NCBI GenBank assembly: GCA_003517965.1
Contig: DOZO01000064.1
Location: 1 to 29,330, forward strand
DNA length: 29,330 nucleotides
Direction: 5' to 3'
Origin: Desulfobulbaceae bacterium
Lineage (GTDB): Bacteria; Desulfobacterota; Desulfobulbia; Desulfobulbales; Desulfurivibrionaceae
In this document: positions 1 to 5,270 of the stretch, piece after piece
Layout: the number at the start of each line of letters is the position of its first letter
How positions within the stretch are numbered: the stretch's first letter is position 1
The notes under the pieces: model-generated
Seen by the model: only the letters and a program-made list of their open reading frames with translations
The model's database searches: none
What the model was told of the DNA's origin: nothing
Program-made: the position numbers and the translations under genes

Positions 1-320
1 GTGTTTGCCGGTGCCCGAGGTTGTGGCGGCGGTGAGGGGCTCGGGGCCGGTGCAATAGTGGCTGATGGCATGTCATCATAGAAAAGCGAAATGGCATGGG
101 CCGCTTGTTTCCGGAATTGACTGGACTGCTTTTTCTCGGCCAGCTTCGCAAGAAAAGGCGACAGACTTTCCCTGTTTGCGGGATCATGCTGGTACTTGTG
201 GCAGAAATCGGAATAAAATCGCAGCCATCTTCGGTAAAAAGAGTAAAGTTGTTCAGGGACAGGCTCTCGGGCAAGGCGAGCGTCAAACCTGGCAAGTATC
301 TCCGGGGGCACATTGGTCAT
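1..320 (-). CDS. Integron-type tyrosine recombinase, N-terminal part (runs off window)
   Basis: Reading the minus strand from the ATG at 320 gives 106 residues without a stop before the window edge. It starts MTNVPPEILARF and contains YSFYRRWLRFYSDFCHKYQH and KQAAHAISLFYDD, followed by a Pro-rich linker (PAPSPSPPPQPRAP). This pattern resembles the extra N-terminal SAM-like core-binding domain of integrases annotated as integron integrases in deltaproteobacteria. The catalytic domain (R..HxxR..Y) and the integron-specific insertion lie outside the window, so the IntI assignment is inferred. The start is well fixed: an in-frame TAA lies five codons upstream. No good Shine-Dalgarno is visible. 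It is divergent from the plus-strand cassette-like genes, as in integrons. It could instead be a non-integron XerC/D-like recombinase. Confidence 0.72.
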   Translation of the reverse strand, partial: MTNVPPEILARFDARLAREPVPEQLYSFYRRWLRFYSDFCHKYQHDPANRESLSPFLAKLAEKKQSSQFRKQAAHAISLFYDDMPSATIAPAPSPSPPPQPRAPAN

Positions 321-605
321 GGCGAATTTTGCTTATCGAGTTTTCTTGATAACATGAGGTTTGTGGAGTTATCACGTTAGCAGCCAGCGTACCTGAACGG
401 AAAAAAGTGTCAATATTTTTTTGTGGCCCGGAGTTATCCGGAAAAACTATATACTAACTGGTTATGCGCTCATCGCCCCAGGATTGAGGCCTTGAGCCGC
501 TGAATACAAAAATATAAAAATAAGACAGACATCATGGCTTCGACGGGTGTAAAAATATTGATTTCGAGTTTACTGGCAACGTAAACTATATGCGAGGTAT
601 CAAAC
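321..605. other. Integrase-cassette intergenic region, candidate attI
   Basis: This 285-base region separates the divergent recombinase from the first plus-strand gene. It holds a 20-bp imperfect palindrome (333-352), a GATAAC/GTTATC inverted pair (348-353 and 368-373), two direct repeats of TTTGTGG followed by GGAGTTATC (360-373 and 420-438), and a CCGGA-GTTA-TCCGG hairpin (428-441). GTTAGCAGCCAGC at 376-388 closely resembles the bases at the core of the attC-like site near 2894, so it may be the attI crossover point. GTTATGC at 461-467 is a second core-like candidate. A TATACT at 450-455 could be a -10 box but has no convincing -35. No SOS/LexA box is seen. The attI role is inference. Confidence 0.35.
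333..352. repeat. 20-bp imperfect palindrome upstream of the integrase start
   Basis: TTATC-G-AG, then TTTT, then CT-T-GATAA: eight-base arms with one mismatch around a four-base centre, 12 bases upstream of the recombinase ATG at 320. The position suits an operator or an integrase-binding site. No regulator is identified. Confidence 0.4.
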
Positions 606-764
606 ATGGCTAAAGTGGCTCCGTTTCACTCAGTTAAGCTTAATACCAAGAATGTGCACCACAACAACGATAAGTGCACTGAAGGCAACAACATCGAAGT
701 TCAAAATAAAAGATCGGGAACAGCAGGTAGACCTTTGTGTGAACATTGCAGTAAATTGTCGTAA
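606..764 (+). CDS. Small Cys-containing conserved protein, 52 aa
   Basis: A short ORF (ATG 606, TAA 762-764) encodes 52 residues beginning MAKVAPFHSVKLN and ending GRPLCEHCSKLS. Cysteines are C24, C45 and C48; C45-x-x-C48 and the nearby His residues suggest a small metal-binding knuckle. GAGG at 594-597 sits eight bases before the ATG. I recall similar short proteins (FHS..., xCTEGNNIE, RPLCxHC pattern) in many bacterial genomes with no known function, so I treat it as real and uncharacterised. Its stop lies three bases from the stop of the convergent gene at 768. In context it would be the first cassette-borne gene behind the integrase. Function is unknown. Confidence 0.72.
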   Translation: MAKVAPFHSVKLNTKNVHHNNDKCTEGNNIEVQNKRSGTAGRPLCEHCSKLS

Positions 765-767
765 CCA

Positions 768-1070
768 TTAAGACGGGATCGGTTGTCCAAATTCCGATAA
801 TTCAAGTTGCCAGTGTGGGGCACCGATCTCGTTATTAGTTATGCTCCAGTATCTTTGCAAGTGGCATACAATAAAACCGTGTTTAGCCAGAATATCGAAT
901 GCTTTGTAACCTTCGGTTTTGTCGCCAAAAAACCTAATCACAGGATACTTGAAACAGTGGCCGTCCCCTCCTTGGCAGGATTCAAAAGTATCTATTCCGT
1001 GCTCTCGTAAAACCTGAACAGGGTACGCCACTTGGGGGTCAAGACTCGGGTAATCACAACCAGTCATCAT
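768..1070 (-). CDS. Hypothetical protein, 100 aa
   Basis: A complete minus-strand ORF starting MMTGCDYPSLDP with an AAGGAG Shine-Dalgarno eight bases before the first ATG, which supports real translation. It contains ESCQGGDGHCF (residues 31-41) and several conserved-looking aromatic positions, ending LELSEFGQPIPS. No signal peptide or membrane segment is seen. It resembles small uncharacterised phage- or island-borne proteins of the 'FESCQGG' type, but I cannot name a family. It is convergent with the 52-aa gene and divergent from the methyltransferase, sharing the 110-base intergenic region 1071-1180. A minus-strand gene among plus-strand genes is unusual for an integron cassette. Confidence 0.7.
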   Translation of the reverse strand: MMTGCDYPSLDPQVAYPVQVLREHGIDTFESCQGGDGHCFKYPVIRFFGDKTEGYKAFDILAKHGFIVCHLQRYWSITNNEIGAPHWQLELSEFGQPIPS

Positions 1071-1119
1071 TTTCCATTCTCCTTATTTTGTGCCACCCCT
1101 CAAGAAAGAGAGAAGGTAA

Positions 1120-1147
1120 TTGTGTAATATCCATTCCATGGTATACT
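1120..1147 (+). promoter_or_regulatory. Candidate sigma70 promoter for the methyltransferase operon
   Basis: TTGTGT (1120-1125), a 16-base spacer and TATACT (1142-1147), about 34 bases before the methyltransferase ATG. GGAGG at 1167-1171 gives a good ribosome site nine bases before the start at 1181. Confidence 0.5.
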
Positions 1148-1180
1148 TGCCGAAATACCAAAAAATGGAGGTAGAAAACT

Positions 1181-2146
1181 ATGCCATGTTCTATTGAAAT
1201 ATGCGCCGGGGCTGGAGGACAAGCCCTCGGCCTGGAAACTGCTGGCTTTAATCATGTCGCACTTGTGGAAATCGAAAAAGCCGCCTGTGACACCTTGCTG
1301 CTGAATCGACCGAAATGGAACGTCATTAACAGTGACATCAGGTCTTTCTCTGGTACGAAGTACAGAGGCATTGACCTTTTGGCGGGAGGTGTTCCCTGCC
1401 CGCCATTTTCCAAAGCCGGGAAACAACTTGGCAGCGACGACGAGCGCGACCTTTTTCCCGAAGCCATAAGGTTGGCGGACGAAATAAGACCAAGGGCAAT
1501 CATGCTTGAAAATGTCCGGGGTATGCTTGACGCAGTATTTGAAGACTACCGGAAGCATATCAAAAACCAGCTTGCCAGCCTTGGCTATCATACAGAATGG
1601 CGACTTCATAACGCCTCTGACTATGGGGTATCTCAACTTCGCCCCCGTGTAATTTTTGTCGCCATCCAAAAAGACTTGGTAGGACATTTTTCATGGCCTA
1701 CCCCCCAAATTACTACACCTCCAACAGTTGGTGAACTGCTGTTTGACCTCATGAGTGAGCATTCTTGGAGAGGAGTAGCTAAGTGGCGCGAAAGAGCAAA
1801 CGATATCGCCCCTACGCTGGTCGGTGGCTCCAAAAAACATGGAGGCCCTGACCTTGGCCCAACAAGAGCAAAAGCGGCATGGGCTTCAATAGGAGTTGAC
1901 GGGCATGGTTTGGCCGACAGCCCGCCGTTAAGGGATTTTGTCGGTAGCCCCCGCCTTACTGTTCGCATGACGGCTCGCATTCAGGGCTTCCCGGATTCGT
2001 GGTTGTTCTCTGGCAAAAAGACATCAGCCTACCGACAAGTAGGGAACGCTTTCCCATCTCCCGTCGCAAGTGCCGCAGGTTCTTCAATACTCGCTGCATT
2101 TGAGTCGGCAGCGAGGAGCAAAACAGGGTTAAGGAGCGTAAAATAA
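1181..2146 (+). CDS. DNA (cytosine-5-)-methyltransferase
   Basis: This 321-aa protein carries the ordered C5-MTase motifs. Motif I lies in the N-terminal SAM-binding segment (CAGAGGQALGLETAGF, residues 8-23). Motif IV is GGVPCPPFSKAGKQ with catalytic Cys73. ENVRGM (110-115) is motif VI, QLRPR (152-156) motif VIII, RLTVRMTARIQGFPDSW (258-274) motif IX and VGNAFPSP (287-294) motif X. The variable stretch at about 165-255 is the target-recognition region, so the recognised sequence cannot be read from here. It would transfer methyl from SAM to C5 of cytosine, protecting host DNA. Length is typical of restriction-associated Dcm-family enzymes. It overlaps the HNH gene by one base (TAATG), indicating a translationally coupled restriction-modification pair. 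Confidence 0.95.
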   Translation: MPCSIEICAGAGGQALGLETAGFNHVALVEIEKAACDTLLLNRPKWNVINSDIRSFSGTKYRGIDLLAGGVPCPPFSKAGKQLGSDDERDLFPEAIRLADEIRPRAIMLENVRGMLDAVFEDYRKHIKNQLASLGYHTEWRLHNASDYGVSQLRPRVIFVAIQKDLVGHFSWPTPQITTPPTVGELLFDLMSEHSWRGVAKWRERANDIAPTLVGGSKKHGGPDLGPTRAKAAWASIGVDGHGLADSPPLRDFVGSPRLTVRMTARIQGFPDSWLFSGKKTSAYRQVGNAFPSPVASAAGSSILAAFESAARSKTGLRSVK

Positions 2147-2730
2147 TGCCACCACGCGAACCAGGGGCGAGAAAGAAAATAAAAGCCTTTCTGCTCCAAC
2201 ACGTAGGGGAGGTGCTGGAGTCCGACGACATACGCGCCGCATCAGGCAATAAAAGTGAATGGGCAAGGCGTGTCAGGGAGCTTCGCAACGAAGAGGGCAT
2301 GAACATTGTCACGCACAACGACAGAAGCGACTTGCGTCCTGGCCAGTATCTACTTATTGACACAAAAATTTTCCCTTCTTTTGCCCGAACCATGTCAAAA
2401 GAAATACGGGCGTATGTCCTCGACAGAAACGGGTTTACTTGCCAAATGTGCGGTATTGCCGCCGGGGATATGCACCCATTTGACGGCAGGAAAGCAAGAC
2501 TCCATATTGGGCATATCAAAGACAAGTCCCAAGGTGGTGACGACGCATATTCAAATCTTCGCGCTCTTTGTTCAGTCTGCAATGAAGGTGCAGCGAATAT
2601 AACCCTTGATCGTCCAACAGCCATAAAGCTCCTATCTCAAATACGGCGGGCACCAAACGCCGACCAAATTGCTGTCTTAGAGTGGCTTGTTTCAAAATTC
2701 CCAAAACAAGCAGCAGAACGGCTTAAATAA
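2146..2730 (+). CDS. HNH endonuclease, probable type II restriction enzyme
   Basis: A 194-aa protein. Residues 1-75 look like a winged-helix DNA-binding part (LQHVGEVLESDDIR, SEWARRVRELR). Residues 85-150 are an HNH module: CQMC zinc pair (C99, C102), HIGHI with H123, SQGGDDAYSNLRALC with N137, and CSVCN with C142, C145 and N146. HNH nucleases of this size beside a C5 methyltransferase are commonly type II restriction enzymes, and overlap with the methyltransferase stop (TAATG) plus AAGGAG nine bases upstream support a two-gene system. No cleavage specificity can be inferred. Having the methylase first is a common order that lets protection precede cutting. A role as a homing or repair nuclease is less likely given the pairing. 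Confidence 0.85.
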   Translation: MPPREPGARKKIKAFLLQHVGEVLESDDIRAASGNKSEWARRVRELRNEEGMNIVTHNDRSDLRPGQYLLIDTKIFPSFARTMSKEIRAYVLDRNGFTCQMCGIAAGDMHPFDGRKARLHIGHIKDKSQGGDDAYSNLRALCSVCNEGAANITLDRPTAIKLLSQIRRAPNADQIAVLEWLVSKFPKQAAERLK

Positions 2731-2842
2731 TCACCTTCTCTGAAATCAAGGGGGCTAATGATCTTTCGTCCACTTGACACCTCGAAAAGTCCGTCTTTTG
2801 TCTCTCTGATATTAGAGGGTTTCTGCATAGAAATTCCCTTAT

Positions 2843-2900
2843 GCCCAACCACGCAATTCACCAGGCGGGGAAAGCACCGCTGGTGATCGCGGCGTTAGCT
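2843..2900 (+). other. attC-like integron recombination site, 58 bp
   Basis: The segment starts with GCCCAAC (2843-2849), an exact RYYYAAC R'' box, and ends with GTTAGCT (2894-2900), a near-match to the GTTRRRY R' box. Between them, CACCAG-G-CGG pairs with CCG-CTGGTG, leaving one extrahelical G and a short loop: the imperfect folded stem expected of attC. Its 58-bp length is at the short end of the known range. It lies between the HNH gene and hicA, the correct place for a cassette boundary, on the strand expected from the upstream divergent integrase. R' departs from consensus at one base (C for R), so this is good but not conclusive. Confidence 0.6.
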
Positions 2901-2976
2901 GCCCAGCCCGATTCGTGACGGGGGCAATTCGTTACTCCGTATAAAAATCGGTCAAGTCGGTCATGATAGTTTTTCT

Positions 2977-3005
2977 TTGACAGTGCTAACACATTTTGCT
3001 ATCAT
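2977..3005 (+). promoter_or_regulatory. Strong sigma70 promoter of hicAB
   Basis: A perfect TTGACA (2977-2982), a 17-base spacer and TATCAT (3000-3005). Transcription would begin about 3011-3013, at or next to the hicA ATG (3013), so the message may be leaderless; no Shine-Dalgarno is present. Confidence 0.75.
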
Positions 3006-3012
3006 TACCAAC

Positions 3013-3267
3013 ATGAACAGCAAGCACAGGAAGATACTGAAGGCCATATTCGCCGAACAGGTAAACGGCAATATGGAATGGCGCGAAATTGAATCATTGC
3101 TGGTAGCCATTGGTTGCCGAGTTCTGGAAGGGAATGGTTCCACGGTCACTTTTGAAAAGGATGGCCTCCGCGTCACCTTCCATCGTCCACACCCTGACAA
3201 GGCTGCGCTCCGGTATCGGGTAAAAGATGCCCGTAACTTTCTAACAGAATTGAGGGTAAAACCATGA
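3013..3267 (+). CDS. hicA: HicA family mRNA interferase toxin
   Basis: An 84-aa protein starting MNSKHRKILKAIF, the typical HicA start; upstream in-frame TTG at 2977 is inside the -35 box and is rejected. The fold signature includes MEWREIESLL, then LEGNGSTVTFEKDGLRVTFHRPHP and a C-terminal NFLTELRVKP. It belongs to the variant whose conserved histidines sit in HRPHP (H57, H60) rather than the classical G-S-H. HicA toxins are dsRBD-like ribonucleases that cleave mRNA independently of ribosomes. Its stop overlaps the hicB start (ATGA), so toxin and antitoxin are co-translated. It has its own promoter and follows an attC-like site, which fits a self-stabilising integron cassette. Confidence 0.9.
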   Translation: MNSKHRKILKAIFAEQVNGNMEWREIESLLVAIGCRVLEGNGSTVTFEKDGLRVTFHRPHPDKAALRYRVKDARNFLTELRVKP

Positions 3268-3596
3268 ACGGAATGACATACAAGGGCTACGCTGCTCGTG
3301 TTGAATTTGACGCAGAAGACCACATTTTTGTCGGCCACATCATCGGAATACGAGATATTGTCGGCTTCCATGGAAAAACGGTCAACGAACTGGAAAACTC
3401 TTTCCAGGAAGCAGTTGACGGCTATCTGTCCGCCTGTGAAGCACTTGGTCAACGGCCAAACAAACCGTACTCCGGCAAGCTCCTTATCCGCGTCAGCGCC
3501 GAAATCCATGCGGCTGTTGCCGCCTCCGCAGAATCAGCAGGTAAAAGCCTGAATCAATGGGCCGCCGAAATATTGAACAAAGCCGCTCACGCTTAA
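3264..3596 (+). CDS. hicB: HicB family antitoxin
   Basis: A 110-aa antitoxin. The N-terminal two-thirds is a HicB partial-RNase-H fold (YKGYAARVEFDAEDHIFVGHIIGI, then FHGKTVNELENSFQEAVDGYL). The C-terminal residues 70-110 (GKLLIRVSAEIHAAV, GKSLNQWAAEIL) match a ribbon-helix-helix DNA-binding domain used for autorepression. It neutralises HicA by direct binding and probably represses the promoter at 2977-3005. It starts within the hicA stop (ATGA overlap). Toxin-first order is usual for hicAB. Nothing is degraded in the reading frame, so the pair appears functional. Confidence 0.9.
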   Translation: MNGMTYKGYAARVEFDAEDHIFVGHIIGIRDIVGFHGKTVNELENSFQEAVDGYLSACEALGQRPNKPYSGKLLIRVSAEIHAAVAASAESAGKSLNQWAAEILNKAAHA

Positions 3597-3709
3597 TCGT
3601 ATCTTCTGCAGCTAATCGCGAGAATCCCGGGGGCAGGTTAGAGTTTCGGACATTCGCCCACAAAAGAGAGAAACCAGAATCACGGATAAACTTGGTCGGA
3701 CCTCGATTA
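3597..3709. other. Unassigned spacer between hicB and the hypE breakpoint
   Basis: About 113 bases with no recognisable gene. GGTTAGAG near 3646 is a weak core-like motif, but I cannot fold a convincing attC around it. The reading frame of the truncated hypE runs through here as nonsense until a TAG at 3612-3614. The segment ends at a run of eight C (3710-3717). Confidence 0.4.
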
Positions 3710-3785
3710 CCCCCCCCAATTGGATTGTTTCATATTCCATAATGGGCAAGGAGCAACCAAAATCTTCCGGCTTCAGATCAGTCAT
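3612..3785 (-). pseudogene. hypE: hypE 5' fragment, truncated after about 24 codons
   Basis: An ATG at 3785 overlaps the hypD stop by eight bases, the normal hypD-hypE junction. The first codons encode MTDLKPEDFGCSLPIMEYE followed by TIQLG, which matches the HypE N-terminus just before its invariant GHGSGG loop. At 3710-3717 (eight C on the plus strand) the match stops; the frame continues as unrelated sequence to TAG at 3612-3614. Neither other frame restores HypE, so this is not a simple frameshift. HypE dehydrates the thiocarboxamide carried on its C-terminal Cys to give the cyanide ligand for the NiFe site, and all functional parts are missing. Cause: insertion, deletion or assembly mis-join. 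Confidence 0.72.
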
Positions 3786-4872
3786 GACGCGTTCTGTGGT
3801 ATGTATAATAAGCGGCACAAGCCCCCTCGCCCGAAACCATGGTCGCCCCCAGGGGATGCTCCGGGGTGCATTCCCGGCCAAAGGCCGGACAGCCATCTGG
3901 TTTAATCAACCCCTGCAATACGCCGCCGCTCTTGCACAGCTCTGATTCCCGCACCTTGATGGTATCCACGGCAAATTTGCGCTCGGCATCATAGGCAGCG
4001 AGATGCTCCCTGATCACCAGGCCGCTGGCAGGCAATACCCCAATCCCTCGCCAGGGGCGATCACTCACGGCAAAGACTTCGTCCAAAACCTGTTGTGCCG
4101 CCAGGTTGCCTTCCCGACTCACCGAGCGGCCATACTGATTTTCCACCTCATGGCGGCCAGCCTCAAGCTGACGGAGAACCATCAGCAGACCGGCGAGAAT
4201 ATCGACAGGCTCAAAGCCGGTGACTACGATGGGTACCCGAAATTGCTCGGCAAGCGGCTCGTATTCCTGCCAGCCCATAACCGTGCAGACATGCCCTGGA
4301 GCCAGATAGCCCTGCACCCGATTGCCGGGCGAGGAGAGTAAAGCACGGATGGCAGGCGGCACCAGAACATGACTGGCCAGCAGGCTGAAATTCGTCAGCC
4401 CCTCCCGTCTGGCTTGCAGCAGGGCCATGGCATTACCCGGCGCCGTTGTTTCAAAACCAACCGCCAGAAATACCACCTCCCGCTCCGGATTTTGCCGGGC
4501 CAGGGCCACAGCTTCCAGGGGTGAATAAACCACCCGCACATCAGCCCCGGCAGATTTTACCATAAACAGGCTGGCAACGCTGCCCGGCACCCGGAGCATA
4601 TCTCCGAAGCTAGTAAAGATCACCCCAGGCATTGCGGCAATGGCCACGGCCCGATCAATAATCTCCATCGGAGTAACGCAAACCGGACAACCAGGCCCAT
4701 GCACCAGCTCTACCTGGCCAGGCAAGAGCTGATCAAGGCCATTTTTCATGATAGCATGGGTATGACCGCCACAGATCTCCATGACCACCCAGGGCCGGGT
4801 CACGGTGTGCCTGATCTCCTCAAGCAAACCTCCGGCCAGAGCCGGATCTCGGTATTCATCAACGAATTTCAT
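3778..4872 (-). CDS. hypD: Hydrogenase maturation factor HypD
   Basis: A 364-aa HypD of usual length. It shows ICGGHTHAIMKNGLDQLLP (C34), GPGCPVCVTP (C62 and C65, the redox-active CxxC), FTSFGDMLRVPGS, and the C-terminal cysteine-rich region (LCKSGGVLQG, DGCPAFGREC, GACAAY) that binds the [4Fe-4S] cluster. HypD forms the HypC-HypD scaffold on which Fe receives its CO and CN ligands before transfer to the large subunit. It is separated from hypC by 115 bases containing a hairpin, the only sizeable gap in the operon. Its stop overlaps the start of the truncated hypE. A weak GAGG lies 13 bases before the ATG. Confidence 0.97.
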   Translation of the reverse strand: MKFVDEYRDPALAGGLLEEIRHTVTRPWVVMEICGGHTHAIMKNGLDQLLPGQVELVHGPGCPVCVTPMEIIDRAVAIAAMPGVIFTSFGDMLRVPGSVASLFMVKSAGADVRVVYSPLEAVALARQNPEREVVFLAVGFETTAPGNAMALLQARREGLTNFSLLASHVLVPPAIRALLSSPGNRVQGYLAPGHVCTVMGWQEYEPLAEQFRVPIVVTGFEPVDILAGLLMVLRQLEAGRHEVENQYGRSVSREGNLAAQQVLDEVFAVSDRPWRGIGVLPASGLVIREHLAAYDAERKFAVDTIKVRESELCKSGGVLQGLIKPDGCPAFGRECTPEHPLGATMVSGEGACAAYYTYHRTRHD

Positions 4873-4896
4873 GGGGGTAAATGAACCTCTTTATTT

Positions 4897-4952
4897 AGGA
4901 GCCGTTAAAAAACGACTTATACAATTATGGCAATCGTTCCTTTACGGCTCCT
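4897..4952. repeat. Inverted repeat / hairpin between hypC and hypD
   Basis: AGGAGCCGT (4897-4905) pairs exactly with ACGGCTCCT (4944-4952), and inner segments (AAAAACGA with TCGTT) extend the stem imperfectly. It lies in the 115-base hypC-hypD gap. It has no U-run, so it looks like a processing or stability hairpin or a small REP-like element rather than a terminator. Confidence 0.45.
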
Positions 4953-4987
4953 TATGCCGTTTTGACCAGATGAAATGTCCAACATTT

Positions 4988-5266
4988 TTACAACGGCTTG
5001 TCCAACGGTTTACCAAAGATATCCGTGCCCTGAGCCGCAGCAGCCTGGATCAAATCCTGCCAGACCGCGAAACTCTGCTGCGCTTCTTCCTCGTCCAGCA
5101 CCGACAGGGCAAACCCTGCATGCACCACGGTGTACTGGCCCACCGCAATCAAGGGCACATACGCAAGACAGACTTTACTGACCGTCCCGCTGTAGTCCAC
5201 ATGACCCATAGTTAAGCCATTTTCCTGAAATATCTCCACCACCTTACCGGGAATCGCCAGACACAT
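4988..5266 (-). CDS. hypC: Hydrogenase assembly chaperone HypC
   Basis: A 92-aa HypC/HupF/HybG protein starting MCLAIPGKVVEI; Cys2 is the invariant residue that binds the Fe(CN)2CO unit and contacts the large-subunit precursor. The beta-barrel pattern continues with VDYSGTVSKVCLAYVP and VGQYTVVHAGFALSVLDEEEA. It shuttles iron between HypD and the hydrogenase large subunit. Its ribosome site (AGGGTGAG) overlaps the hypF stop, and only four bases separate the two genes, so they are co-translated. Length is normal for the family. Confidence 0.95.
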   Translation of the reverse strand: MCLAIPGKVVEIFQENGLTMGHVDYSGTVSKVCLAYVPLIAVGQYTVVHAGFALSVLDEEEAQQSFAVWQDLIQAAAAQGTDIFGKPLDKPL

Positions 5267-5270
5267 GTAC

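Noticed and set aside
65..380. Two overlapping plus-strand ORFs at the window start
   Set aside because: They are antisense to the recombinase N-terminus, which has clear family features.
534..584. 16-codon ORF before the 52-aa gene
   Set aside because: No ribosome site and too short to judge; possible leader peptide, not supported.
531..760. tmRNA-like start (GGCTTCGACGGGT) upstream of the small gene
   Set aside because: The TTCGACGGG motif is present, but no tRNA-like 3' half, CCA end or tag-coding frame follows; the 52-aa ORF explains the region better.
2637..2861. Minus-strand 74-aa ORF between the HNH gene and the attC-like site
   Set aside because: It overlaps the HNH 3' end and enters the attC-like site, with no family features or ribosome site.
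3639..3655. Second attC after hicB around GGTTAGAG
   Set aside because: No matching R'' box or stable imperfect stem could be found.
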